From the NCBI RefSeq assembly GCF_900168195.1, contig NZ_FUYX01000005.1, positions 358,373 to 422,372 of the forward strand: a DNA stretch of 64,000 nt, given 5' to 3'. Source of the stretch: Allobosea thiooxidans (lineage in GTDB: Bacteria > Pseudomonadota > Alphaproteobacteria > Rhizobiales > Beijerinckiaceae). The translations under genes and the position numbers were made by a program. This document shows positions 28,529 through 37,965 of the stretch, one piece after another (positions within the stretch are counted from its first letter, which is position 1; each line of letters starts with the position of its first letter). The notes beneath the pieces are model-generated. The model was not told the DNA's origin, made no database searches, and was given only the letters and a program-made list of their open reading frames with translations.

Positions 28529-29767
28529 CTAGCGCCAGCGATTGAAGGCGTCGGACAGGGTCTGGCCGCCGGAGACGCCCTTCTCGAAGGTGATGATCCC
28601 GCGACGGCCCGAGGCGAAGCGCACGGGGATGTCGATCCAGCTGCGGTTGAGGATCAGGTCGAGATTGCGCTCGACCTCGACGGGCACGTTCGAGAGCGCG
28701 GCGACGAAGAGATTGTCGCCGAGCGCCGAGTTGATCGCCGAAAGCGGTGCGCCGCGCTCGCTCTCCTCGGCCTTGAACTGCGGCACGCCGACTTCCTTGA
28801 CCGTCTGCGTCGCCGGGTCGCCCGTGCTGGAGAAGCGCAGCCCGATGATGTGCGAGGCCGGGAAGGCGGAATCCGTGTTGCGGCGGATGGTGAAGTCGAG
28901 ATTGAGGCCGGCTTCGGGGATTTCCACCGTCGCCCGCACGATCGTCTCAACCGGACGGCCCTGGCCGGCGCTCTCGCTGTCGAGGCGCCAGAAGACGCGG
29001 CCGGTCACAGCCTTGGGCTGCTGCGGGTTCTCCGGGACTTCGGTGTAGAGCACGGCGCGTTGCGCCACCGCGATCTCGCCGCCCGGCTGCGGCACCGGGA
29101 TGCCGGGGGAGGCGCTCGCCGTGTTGCCGCGGCCCTGCGTCGGCGCGCCGGCCTCGCCGATGCGGTCGGTGATCTTGCCGTTGCTCTCGGTCTGGCTGGC
29201 CGGGCGCTGCTGCTGCGCCGTCTCGCCGTTCTGGCGCGCCGGCTCCTGCGGCCGCAGCTTGTGGACGTAGATCGCGGTGGCCGCGATGGCCGCGACCGCG
29301 ACCGCCACCACGCCGCCGACCACGGCCGAACGGATATGCCCCGGCTTGACCCGCGATTCGCGCGGCGGCTGCACGCGCGGGCGCGCCACCTGCGGCTCGG
29401 CCGGCTCGGGCAGCGGCTCGCCCTCATCCTCGCCCGCGGCGGGCGGCAGGGGGGCGAATTCCGGCTGTGGCTTGGGCGGAACCGGGCGCGACGGCGGCGG
29501 AGCGGGATCCGCCGGACGGATCACGGGTCCTTCGCCGGCGGGCGGGGCGGGCGGCGCATCCTCGTAATCCGCCTCGATCCGCGCCACGGCTTCGTCGAGC
29601 GCCAGGCGCTCGCGCATGATCTCGGCCTCGCTCAGCGGCGGGTCGAGACCGCGCAATTGCGCGACCAGAGCCGTCCGCGCCCGGTCGTAGATGGCGCGGC
29701 GCGTCTCCGGGGAGTTGTCGGGCAGCCCGGCGACGGCACGCGCCAGGATCGGATAGAAGTCGGCCAT
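28529..29767 (-). CDS. unknown membrane-anchored protein next to purA
   Basis: A 412-residue protein that I do not recognise by function. Residues 1-70 are helical ([19 protein letters not shown] start, helical [13 protein letters not shown]); 70-145 are Pro/Glu-rich and disordered; about 148-170 is one hydrophobic helix ([21 protein letters not shown]); the rest is a Gln-rich linker and a compact beta-rich C-terminal domain (~220-412). This suggests a cytoplasmic N-terminus and periplasmic C-domain. I recall similar genes beside purA in other Hyphomicrobiales. It lies 51 bp downstream of purA on the same strand, so may be co-transcribed. Start at ATG 29767 rather than 29776. Confidence 0.75.
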   Translation of the reverse strand: MADFYPILARAVAGLPDNSPETRRAIYDRARTALVAQLRGLDPPLSEAEIMRERLALDEAVARIEADYEDAPPAPPAGEGPVIRPADPAPPPSRPVPPKPQPEFAPLPPAAGEDEGEPLPEPAEPQVARPRVQPPRESRVKPGHIRSAVVGGVVAVAVAAIAATAIYVHKLRPQEPARQNGETAQQQRPASQTESNGKITDRIGEAGAPTQGRGNTASASPGIPVPQPGGEIAVAQRAVLYTEVPENPQQPKAVTGRVFWRLDSESAGQGRPVETIVRATVEIPEAGLNLDFTIRRNTDSAFPASHIIGLRFSSTGDPATQTVKEVGVPQFKAEESERGAPLSAINSALGDNLFVAALSNVPVEVERNLDLILNRSWIDIPVRFASGRRGIITFEKGVSGGQTLSDAFNRWR

Positions 29768-29818
29768 TGGCCTCACTTGTCGCTGATGGCGCCCGCCGTC
29801 AACCCTCGGCGGGTCGGC

Positions 29819-31111
<1,293 letters not shown>

Positions 31112-31169
31112 GAGCGAGGTTTCCCTGCTTGATCTTCCACGTTGTCGTGCAAGCGCCCGCGCAAATGCA

Positions 31170-31194
31170 AAACCCCGGCGCAAGGCCGGGGTTT
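31170..31194. other. GC hairpin upstream of purA
   Basis: Perfect 10-bp stem AAACCCCGGC / GCCGGGGTTT with a 5-nt loop. On the minus strand it is followed by TTTGCATTTG, a weak T-run. It could be a leader hairpin or attenuator for purA; there is no upstream minus-strand gene that it would serve as terminator. Confidence 0.5.
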
Positions 31195-31280
31195 CGGGGC
31201 AGGTCCTTGCAACCCCTCATGGGCCAATGCGGCTCGCAGGTCAAGTTTTCCGGTGGTCCTCGGGCCAGTTTCCCGCTTCC

Positions 31281-31404
31281 GAGCCCTCATCCTGAGGAGC
31301 CGCGTCAGCGGCGTCTCGAAGGATGCTCCAGATATTTCCGAGCTTCCTGGAACATCCTTCGAGACGCCATTCCCCCGGGGAATGGCTCCTCAGGATGAGG
31401 GCTC
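31281..31404. repeat. Family B long palindromic repeat, copy 1
   Basis: Outer arms GAGCCCTCATCCTGAGGAGC and its inverse, inner arms GCGTCTCGAAGGATG and CATCCTTCGAGACGC, with a ~25 bp centre; a small CATTCCCC/GGGGAATG hairpin interrupts the right arm. About 124 bp in all. The related copy is at 50867-50986. Confidence 0.85.
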
Positions 31405-31573
31405 GGATCGGGCCCCAAGCCGCGACCGGCAGCGGATAAACAGCCTGAGCATGGCCGGTCTGCAGCATCTGCGCAGTAATGCTGCCGCATTCGGGCGTAA
31501 GGGCTATGGGGTGGATCGGGAGATGGCGGGGACCATGCTTCCCGATGCCGCAGGAGAGGGGAAACCAGCGATC

Positions 31574-32785
31574 ATGACCAAGCTCGACGACTGGCTCGGC
31601 CAGCACCATGCCGCGTTCACGGCGATCCGCCGCGACATCCATGCCCATCCCGAACTCGGCCTGGAAGAGGTGCGCACCGCCAAGCTCGTCGCCGACAAGC
31701 TGCGTGAGTGGGGCGTCGAGGTCACCGAGAATGTCGGCAAGACCGGCGTCGTCGGCGTGATCCGTGGCAACAAGCCGGGCGGACGTGCCATCGGCCTGCG
31801 CGCCGACATGGACTGCCTGGCCCTCGATGAGACGACGAACCTGCCCTATTCCTCGAAGAATCCGGGCCGGATGCATGCCTGCGGCCATGACGGGCACACC
31901 ACGATGCTGCTCGCGGCCGGGCGCTATCTCGCCGAGAACCGGGATTTCGCCGGCACCGTCAACCTGATCTTCCAGCCGGCCGAGGAAGGTCGCGGCGGCG
32001 CCAACGCCATGCTGGCCGACAAGCTGTTCGAGCGCTTCCCCTGCGACGCGATCTACGGGCTGCACAACACGCCCGGCATGCCGGAATCGACCTTCGGCAC
32101 CACCGTCGGTCCGTTCCTGGCGGCGGCGGATTCGTGGAAGGTCGCCTTCCACGGCGTCGGAGGCCATGGCGGTTCGCAGCCGCACCGCTCGACCGACATC
32201 ACCTATGCCCAGGCGCATTTCGTGCTCGGCCTGCAGGGCATCATCGGCCGCAACGTCGCCCCGCTCGACACGGCGGTGATCAGCGTCGGCTACATCCATG
32301 GCGGCGACGTCAACGCCTCGAACGTCATCCCCTCCGAACTCGTCATCGGCGGCACCGCCCGCACCTATTCGCAGGAGGTGCGCGACACCGTCGAGCGGCG
32401 CATCGCCGAGCTCGCGGCGGCCACCGCCCAGGCCTGGGGTTGCAAGGCCGAAGCCACCTACCATCGCGGCACCAGCCCGCTGGTGAACGAGGCCGAGCAG
32501 GTCCGCGTCGCGGTCGCCGCGGCCTCCGCCGCCGTCGGGGCCGAGCATGTCAACGGCCAGCTCCGTCCCGGCACGGGCGGCGAGGATTTCGCCGAGATGA
32601 TGCTGGTCCGGCCGGGCGCCTTCATGCGCATCGGCAACGGCGTCAATCCCGACGGCTCCTTCGTCGGCCTGCACACGCCGCTCTACGACTTCAACGACGC
32701 GATCATCCCGGACGGCGTGCGCTACTGGGTCGGCCTCGTCGACCAGGAGCTCGGCCAGGGCCTGCGGGCCGTCGCGGCGGAGTAG
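31574..32785 (+). CDS. M20 family amidohydrolase (hippurate hydrolase-like)
   Basis: A 403-residue metal-dependent amidohydrolase of peptidase family M20D. Metal and catalytic residues: RADMDCLAL, HACGHDGHTTMLL (about residue 105), PAEEGRGGA (Glu-Glu), HNTPGMPE and the C-terminal GGEDFAEMM. The dimerisation insert (~185-295) is present. Such enzymes remove acyl groups from amino acids such as hippurate or N-acetyl compounds; the substrate is not determinable. I use ATG 31574; an in-frame ATG at 31523 would add 17 residues outside the conserved region. Confidence 0.93.
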   Translation: MTKLDDWLGQHHAAFTAIRRDIHAHPELGLEEVRTAKLVADKLREWGVEVTENVGKTGVVGVIRGNKPGGRAIGLRADMDCLALDETTNLPYSSKNPGRMHACGHDGHTTMLLAAGRYLAENRDFAGTVNLIFQPAEEGRGGANAMLADKLFERFPCDAIYGLHNTPGMPESTFGTTVGPFLAAADSWKVAFHGVGGHGGSQPHRSTDITYAQAHFVLGLQGIIGRNVAPLDTAVISVGYIHGGDVNASNVIPSELVIGGTARTYSQEVRDTVERRIAELAAATAQAWGCKAEATYHRGTSPLVNEAEQVRVAVAAASAAVGAEHVNGQLRPGTGGEDFAEMMLVRPGAFMRIGNGVNPDGSFVGLHTPLYDFNDAIIPDGVRYWVGLVDQELGQGLRAVAAE

Positions 32786-32905
32786 GACATCACCGCGGCC
32801 GGCGTCAGGGGATGCCGGCCGCAGTTTTGACGGGGTGCGCGTCGTTTCCGACGGTTGAGCCGCCGGCGGAACGGATCTAGGCGGGCTCAGCAGCGGAGCC
32901 ATGCC

Positions 32906-33484
32906 ATGAAGACCCTCGCGATCTCGACCCTGACCATCTGCGGCATCGAGGAGCTGCCGGGCAACAGCGCGCGCGAGGTGACGCATGTGCTCTCGGTGCT
33001 CGATCCCGACCGTGCCGAGATCGAGGCCTTCGGCACCTATGGCGAGCATCATCGCGTCACGCTGCGCTTCCACGACATCATCGACCCGCGGCCCGGCCAG
33101 ATCATGCCGGCGCAGGAACATGTCGGCGAGATCCTGCGCTTCGGCGAGGGCCTGCGCGACACCTCCGCCGTCCGCGTGAAGGGGCATCTGCTGGTCCATT
33201 GCCATATGGGCATCTCGCGTTCGACCGCGGCGATGATGACGCTGATGGCCCAGGCCGATCCGGCAGAGGGCGAGGACGTGCTGTTCGAAAGGCTGCGCGA
33301 GATCCGCCCGCAGGCCTGGCCGAACTCGGTGATGATCGGCTTCGCCGATGAACAGCTCGGCCGGAACGGGCGCCTGACCGAGGCGCTGCGCCGGCACTAT
33401 GCCCATCAGCTCGCGGTCCAGCCGAAATACCGCAGCTGGATGGCCGATCTCGGCCGCGGGCGCGAGGTCGAGATGGCGCTCTAA
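32906..33484 (+). CDS. tyrosine phosphatase family protein
   Basis: A 192-residue cytosolic protein with the Cys-dependent phosphatase loop HCHMGISRS (CX5R, about residues 97-105) and a candidate general-acid region FHDIIDP before it. The architecture fits small dual-specificity/tyrosine phosphatases common in Hyphomicrobiales. The physiological substrate is unknown. It follows the amidohydrolase by 120 bp with no obvious link. The start at ATG 32906 matches the conserved beginning (MKTLAISTLTICGIEEL). Confidence 0.88.
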   Translation: MKTLAISTLTICGIEELPGNSAREVTHVLSVLDPDRAEIEAFGTYGEHHRVTLRFHDIIDPRPGQIMPAQEHVGEILRFGEGLRDTSAVRVKGHLLVHCHMGISRSTAAMMTLMAQADPAEGEDVLFERLREIRPQAWPNSVMIGFADEQLGRNGRLTEALRRHYAHQLAVQPKYRSWMADLGRGREVEMAL

Positions 33485-33546
33485 GCTACGGGTGCCGTCG
33501 GCGGAAGTTGAGCCGACCTCGGCAGGTCCTCCCGCATGATGCTTTG

Positions 33547-33637
33547 CGTCATGGTCGGGCTTGTCCCGACCACCCACGCCTTTGCTGCCTGGTAGGGGCT
33601 CAAGACGTGGATGCGCGCCACAAGGGCGAGCATGACG
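33547..33637. repeat. Family A palindromic repeat, copy 4
   Basis: Same orientation as copy 1 (GGTCGGG arm first). It sits between the convergent tyrosine phosphatase and DUF4139 genes; the joining segment carries small changes (CCCACGCC). Confidence 0.8.
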
Positions 33638-33678
33638 GCGTATGCAAATGATGCGGGGCCGGACGCCGTCGGCTCGTC

Positions 33679-35370
33679 TCAATCCCTCGCGTTCGGCAGC
33701 GGCTGCTCGTCATAGGAGAGCTCGCGGTCGCCCGGCCATTTGATGCGGTAGGCCAGCCTGACCTCCTTCTCGCCGCCCGGCGCCAGCTCGAAGGTCCAGG
33801 ACGAGACGCCGCGCCGGTCGCCGACCTGCTTCTCGGTCGGCGGCGTGGTCTGGGCGGCGATGGTCTCGACCGTGATCGCGCTGTTTTCCGAGAAGGGGAC
33901 GCGCTGCAGCAGCGTCACCTTGACCGGCTGCGCGTGCAGGCTCTTCACCACGGTGCGGAACTCGCGCTGGTCGGTGCGCGACTGGTTGAGCCAGCGCGGT
34001 TCGTTCTCGCGGCGCTTCACCGGGGCGAAGCCGACCTTGATGCGGTCGTCGGCGCCGAAGCCGAGCGCCACCTCGTCCCCCGGCGCGACGAGCTCGAACC
34101 GCCCCATGCCGACATAGCTGCCGTCGCGATGCAGCGCGACGCGGCCGGGCAGCAGGGGCGCCTCCTCCTCGTGGACGAAGCCGGCCTGGAGATAGGCCTT
34201 CTGCTCCAGCTCCGGGACGGCGCGGGCGGACAACGTCGCCTCCGCCTTGCGCTCGGTCAGCACCACCGTCCTGGAGCTGCCATCCTGCGGGATCGTGGCG
34301 CGGCCGGGCACCTGGAAACTGGCCTGGTAGGCGCCGGCCTCGATCTCGGCGACCTCGATCTCGGCCGGTTTGAGTGCGGCGGAGCGTTGCGATTGCTTGG
34401 CCCGAGCGTCGGCCTCGGCTTCGGCCTTGGCGCGGGCGGCCGCCATCGGGGCGGGCGCGGCGCTCATGCGCTCCCGGCGCTCATAGACGACCGGCGGCTC
34501 GAAGAAGGCGACCTGCATCGGGGAGAGATCGGGCGCACCGGTGCCGCCGGCCGAGCGCGTGGTCGAGAGTGTCAGCGCCACATCGTCCCAGGGCTCGCCG
34601 CTGCGCTGGCGCAGCTCGGCCCGGCGCGTAAGCGCGATCTGCGGCTTCGCCCCGGTCGTGGTCAGCCGCGCCTCATAGGTCGGCGTCCAGTTCGCGCCGG
34701 TGACGCGATAGCTCACGGTGAACTCCGCAGCGACCGGCTGCGGCGCCTCGACCGCGATGGCGACGTCGCGCTTCGGGGCGCCGGGCCGGCCAGCCTGCGG
34801 GCGGGCGCGCTCGAGCGCGGCGATCTCGGCCTCGACGTCGGAGAGGCGGTTGCGCACGCCGCGCAATTCGTCCTGGACCTTGACCAGCGCGGTGCCGATC
34901 GCCTCGAACACGGCCGGCCAGTCGGCGACGGGCAGGGCCTTGCCATCCGGGCCGAGCTTGTCGGGGCCGGTCTGCGCGAAGCGCTCGATCGTGGCGCGCT
35001 TGGCCTCGATCGCGGCGACCTGGCCTTCCAGCTTCGCCTTGTCGTCGCGCAGGCCCTTGAGCTTCTCCTCCATCACCGTGTCGAGCACCGGCCTGGCATC
35101 GCCGGGCGCGAGGCGGACATCGACGGCGCCGACCGAGAAGACGCCATCGCCCTTGCCTTCGACGCGAATCGAGGCGGGGTCGATCGTCGCGGGCAGGCCG
35201 CGCAGCACGAGCTGCGAAACGCCCTGCAGCAGCTGGGCCTTGCCGAGCCGCGTCACCACGGCGCCGTCGGGATAGACCGTGACGCGGTCGATCCGGCTTG
35301 CGAATTCGGTCTCGGCGGCGCCGGCGAAACCGGGAGCCAGGATCAGGGCGGCGGCAATATGGTTTCGCAT
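33679..35370 (-). CDS. DUF4139 / mucoidy-inhibitor A-like secreted protein
   Basis: A 563-residue exported protein. A signal peptide (MRNHIAAALILAPGFAGAAE) leads into an N-terminal DUF4140 beta domain (VTVYPDGAVVTR), a coiled-coil (~95-190), and a C-terminal DUF4139 domain starting near VSYRVTGANWTPTYEARL. An Ala/Lys/Glu-rich insert lies around 300-340. The family is named for muiA of cyanobacteria; its function is unclear. GGAGGGG abuts ATG 35388/35379-area codons, leaving ATG 35370 with usable spacing and a proper signal peptide. Confidence 0.88.
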   Translation of the reverse strand: MRNHIAAALILAPGFAGAAETEFASRIDRVTVYPDGAVVTRLGKAQLLQGVSQLVLRGLPATIDPASIRVEGKGDGVFSVGAVDVRLAPGDARPVLDTVMEEKLKGLRDDKAKLEGQVAAIEAKRATIERFAQTGPDKLGPDGKALPVADWPAVFEAIGTALVKVQDELRGVRNRLSDVEAEIAALERARPQAGRPGAPKRDVAIAVEAPQPVAAEFTVSYRVTGANWTPTYEARLTTTGAKPQIALTRRAELRQRSGEPWDDVALTLSTTRSAGGTGAPDLSPMQVAFFEPPVVYERRERMSAAPAPMAAARAKAEAEADARAKQSQRSAALKPAEIEVAEIEAGAYQASFQVPGRATIPQDGSSRTVVLTERKAEATLSARAVPELEQKAYLQAGFVHEEEAPLLPGRVALHRDGSYVGMGRFELVAPGDEVALGFGADDRIKVGFAPVKRRENEPRWLNQSRTDQREFRTVVKSLHAQPVKVTLLQRVPFSENSAITVETIAAQTTPPTEKQVGDRRGVSSWTFELAPGGEKEVRLAYRIKWPGDRELSYDEQPLPNARD

Positions 35371-35533
35371 TAAAATCATCCCCTCCAAATCGCAGTCTCA
35401 GGGGCCGCGATTGGCGCTGCCGAATCCGGCACGCCGAAGGCCGAATTTGGCCGGAATGCGGATAGAGGGCCAGCGCGTCCGGAGCGTCCTGCGTTTGCAG
35501 GAGAGGTCGGCGCGCCGGAGCGGCCGATGGCGT

Positions 35534-36280
35534 TCAATGGCCGGGGTGGAGCGCGTCGTTGAGATAGATGCAGGCCAGCACGGTGAAGACATAGGCCTGC
35601 AGCACCGCGACCATGAATTCGAAGGCGGTGAGCGCGACGGTCATGAGCAGCGGCAGCGGCGCCAGCACCGAATAGCCGAAGCCGGCGGCGAGCAGGGCGG
35701 CGACGAAGCTGCCGAAGACCTTGAGCGCGATATGGCCGCCGAGCAGGTTGGCGAAGAGGCGCAGGCTGAGCGAGATCGGCCGCGACAGGAAGGAGACGAT
35801 CTCGATCAGCGTGATGAAAGGCAGCAGCCATTTCGGCACGTCCGACGGCACGAACAGCCGCAGGAAACCGAAACCATGGCGCAGCAGGCCGTAGCCGATG
35901 ACGGTCGCCATCACCAGCATGGCGAGCGCGAAGGTGACGACGATGTGGCTGGTGACGGTGAAGGCGCCGGGGACCATGCCGAACAGGTTGAGCACCAGCA
36001 CGAATATGAAGAGCGAAAAGATCAGCGGCAGGAAGCGCATGCCCTCGCGTCCGGTCGCCTCGGTCAGGGTCCTGGCGACGAATTCGTAGAGCATCTCGGC
36101 GAGCGACTGGGCCCGGCCGGGGATGAGGGCGCGCGAGCGCGTCGCCCAGATCAGGCCGCCGCCGATGGTCGCGGTGGCGAGCATCATCATCAGCGCGGCA
36201 TTGGTGAAGCCGAGATCCAGCCCACTGATGCGCAGCGGGACGAGGGTCTTGACGATGAACTGGTCGCTGGGATTGGCCAA
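35534..36280 (-). CDS. atpB: F0F1 ATP synthase subunit a, solitary gene
   Basis: A 248-residue subunit a, the stator half-channel of ATP synthase. The essential helix SLSLRLFANLLGGH contains the conserved Arg, and the C-terminus AYVFTVLACIYLNDALHPGH is the alphaproteobacterial form. The start is TTG 36280, preceded at 7 nt by GGAGG (36288-36292); no ATG fits the family N-terminus. Unusually, no other F0 gene (atpI, atpE, atpF) flanks it: DUF4139 is downstream and the guanidinium exporter gene upstream on the same strand. It may be a second copy. Confidence 0.95.
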   Translation of the reverse strand: MANPSDQFIVKTLVPLRISGLDLGFTNAALMMMLATATIGGGLIWATRSRALIPGRAQSLAEMLYEFVARTLTEATGREGMRFLPLIFSLFIFVLVLNLFGMVPGAFTVTSHIVVTFALAMLVMATVIGYGLLRHGFGFLRLFVPSDVPKWLLPFITLIEIVSFLSRPISLSLRLFANLLGGHIALKVFGSFVAALLAAGFGYSVLAPLPLLMTVALTAFEFMVAVLQAYVFTVLACIYLNDALHPGH

Positions 36281-36405
36281 GGCAGGGCCTCCGCTGCACG
36301 AGGTTGCGCGACGGCGCGGAGAATTCCGCGTCGTGGGGCCGTCCCCTGTGAAGTGCGAAGGCCGCGGGTCGTCCCGAGGCCGGGCCTGCTTAGAAAGCCG
36401 CCGCC

Positions 36406-36450
36406 GCTTTGGCAAGTCCGGCTTTGGCAAGTCCGGCTTTGGCGAGTGCT
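36406..36450. repeat. 15-bp tandem repeat, three units
   Basis: Two identical units of GCTTTGGCAAGTCCG followed by a diverged third (GCTTTGGCGAGTGCT), ending 4 bp before the exporter stop codon in the gap to atpB. Confidence 0.85.
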
Positions 36451-36454
36451 GTCG

Positions 36455-36772
36455 TCAATGCGCCGACAACTTCATCATGACGAGGCCGGAGACGATCAGC
36501 ACGGCGGCGGCGATACGCATCGGCGTCAGCGCCTCGCCGAGCACGGTGACGCCGACGACGAAGGCGCCGACCGCGCCGATGCCGGTCCAGATCGTATAGG
36601 CCGTCCCGAGCGGAAGGCTGCGCATCGCCAGCGAGAGCAGGGCGAAGCTGCCGATCATGGTGACGATGGTGATCGCCGTCGGTCCCGGACGGGAAAACCC
36701 GTCCGACTGCTTCATGGTGAAAGCCCAGACGACTTCGAGAATGCCGGCAGAAAACAGGTAGAGCCACGCCAT
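36455..36772 (-). CDS. gdx: SMR family guanidinium exporter (Gdx/SugE)
   Basis: A 105-residue, four-helix small multidrug resistance protein. The first helix has the essential glutamate (SAGILEVVWAFTMKQSDGF); the WAFTMKQSDGF segment is of the SugE/Gdx type rather than the EmrE type, so guanidinium is the likely substrate, exchanged for protons as a dimer. The 5' leader has a hairpin with an ACGA loop typical of the guanidine-II riboswitch, which agrees with this assignment. GGGGGA lies 5 nt before the ATG. Confidence 0.92.
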   Translation of the reverse strand: MAWLYLFSAGILEVVWAFTMKQSDGFSRPGPTAITIVTMIGSFALLSLAMRSLPLGTAYTIWTGIGAVGAFVVGVTVLGEALTPMRIAAAVLIVSGLVMMKLSAH

Positions 36773-36777
36773 AGCGG

Positions 36778-36840
36778 TCCCCCATGGTTGCCGGGTCGTC
36801 CCGGCACATTGCCCAGGTTGGGGGAGGTCGTGGCCTCTCG
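36778..36840 (-). promoter_or_regulatory. probable guanidine-II (mini-ykkC) riboswitch
   Basis: Read on the minus strand, 36805-36790 forms a perfect 6-bp hairpin GCCGGG-ACGA-CCCGGC. About 18 nt upstream, 36837-36824 forms GAGG-CCACGA-CCTC, a weaker stem also displaying ACGA. Two hairpins with ACGR loops define this riboswitch class. The linker CCCCC can pair with the GGGGGA Shine-Dalgarno (36783-36778), giving a plausible translational switch. Its position before a Gdx gene is canonical. The first stem is less regular than the consensus. Confidence 0.62.
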
Positions 36841-36995
36841 GCCGCCTACCTAGTCATCGCCGACCGCGATGGCAAGGCTGCGGCTCTACCCAGAACGACG
36901 CCGTCACCGCGGGTCTCCGCTTCGCTCCGTCCGGGATGAGGCGCTCCTTATCCGGAAAGTGATACAGGCACTGATTGCGATGTTCGCGGGGAGGC

Positions 36996-37880
36996 TCAGG
37001 CGCGGCTGCGGGCGCTGGCGTGCGGCTTGACGCGATGCTCGACGAAATTGCGCAGCTCGGTGACGCGGCGCTCGGCGTCGAGCACCTCGCGGTCGAGCCC
37101 ATGAGCCCAGGCGAGGTCCTGGCGGCTGGCGGGTTCGGCATCGAGCGTGCGCAAATCGTCAAGCCAGGACCGGGTCGAGGCCTCGTCGCGGCGGAAGCCC
37201 TCGTCGATCAGCAGCGGCACCATGCGCCCGAGGATCGAGGCGACCTGCTTCAGCGGGAATTCGGGGTGGTACTGCACGCCCCAGAAGCTGCCGCCATTAT
37301 GCTTGATCTCGGCTGCCTGGACCTGGCTGTAGGCGTTCGAGGCGAGGATGGTCGTGCCATGGGCCGGCAGCGCGATGGTGTCGAGATGGATCGCCGGGGC
37401 GTCGAAGGCGGCCGGGCGGCTGGCGAGCAAGGCATGGCCGCGGCCGGCTTCAGTCGGCGCGATGCGGCGGGCGAAGCCGACCTCGCGGCCCTTCGGATTG
37501 GCGGTGACGGTGCCGCCCGCCGCGACCGAGCCGACCTGGATGCCCCAGCAGGAGCCGAAGCAGGGCGTGCCGCTGGCATAGATCGCGCGCATCAGCTCGA
37601 CCTGCCGCGTCACTGCCGGCTCGATCTCGTAGATGTGCAGGGCGGAGCCGGTGAGGAAGATGCCGTCATAGGATTCGAGGCCGGCGCCGTCGGGCAGGTT
37701 GGCGCCTTCGTCGGCGGGCAGGCAGATGTCGGAGACGATGCCGGGCGCGATCGCCGCGATCTCGGCGGCATAGGCCTCGCCATAGGCCATGCCATAGGCC
37801 GTGCGCAGGCCTTCGCGATGCGCGCGCGTGTTGCCGTCGACGAAGAGCAGGCGAAGCGGGCGGGAGCTGGTTGCAATCAT
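36996..37880 (-). CDS. class I glutamine amidotransferase-like protein
   Basis: A 294-residue protein with a class I GATase domain: nucleophile in CFGSCWGIQVG (about residue 112), and the His-Glu pair in VQYHPEFPL. No synthetase domain follows; the last ~60 residues are helical and unique. Stand-alone members act like GMP synthase glutaminase-related or gamma-glutamyl hydrolases; the substrate is unknown. The start is ATG 37880. It diverges from the DMT gene starting near 37966. Confidence 0.87.
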   Translation of the reverse strand: MIATSSRPLRLLFVDGNTRAHREGLRTAYGMAYGEAYAAEIAAIAPGIVSDICLPADEGANLPDGAGLESYDGIFLTGSALHIYEIEPAVTRQVELMRAIYASGTPCFGSCWGIQVGSVAAGGTVTANPKGREVGFARRIAPTEAGRGHALLASRPAAFDAPAIHLDTIALPAHGTTILASNAYSQVQAAEIKHNGGSFWGVQYHPEFPLKQVASILGRMVPLLIDEGFRRDEASTRSWLDDLRTLDAEPASRQDLAWAHGLDREVLDAERRVTELRNFVEHRVKPHASARSRA

Positions 37881-37965
37881 CAAAAAGGTTCCGCAGGGAT
37901 GCGCAGGGCGACGGGCAGGCTTGCGCCCGATCTCATATGAGACCGGGTGCGCGCAAGGGTATTGC

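Larger units (their letters stand above)
31112..31573. other. intergenic region between divergent purA and amidohydrolase genes
   Basis: 462 bp. It contains the purA-proximal hairpin (31170-31194), a ~124 bp Family B palindrome (31281-31404), and about 170 bp before the amidohydrolase start with no other feature that I can identify. Confidence 0.6.

Noticed and set aside
31170..31194. Hairpin as terminator of an upstream gene
   Set aside because: No minus-strand gene ends there, and the T-run is interrupted, so only a leader hairpin is reported.
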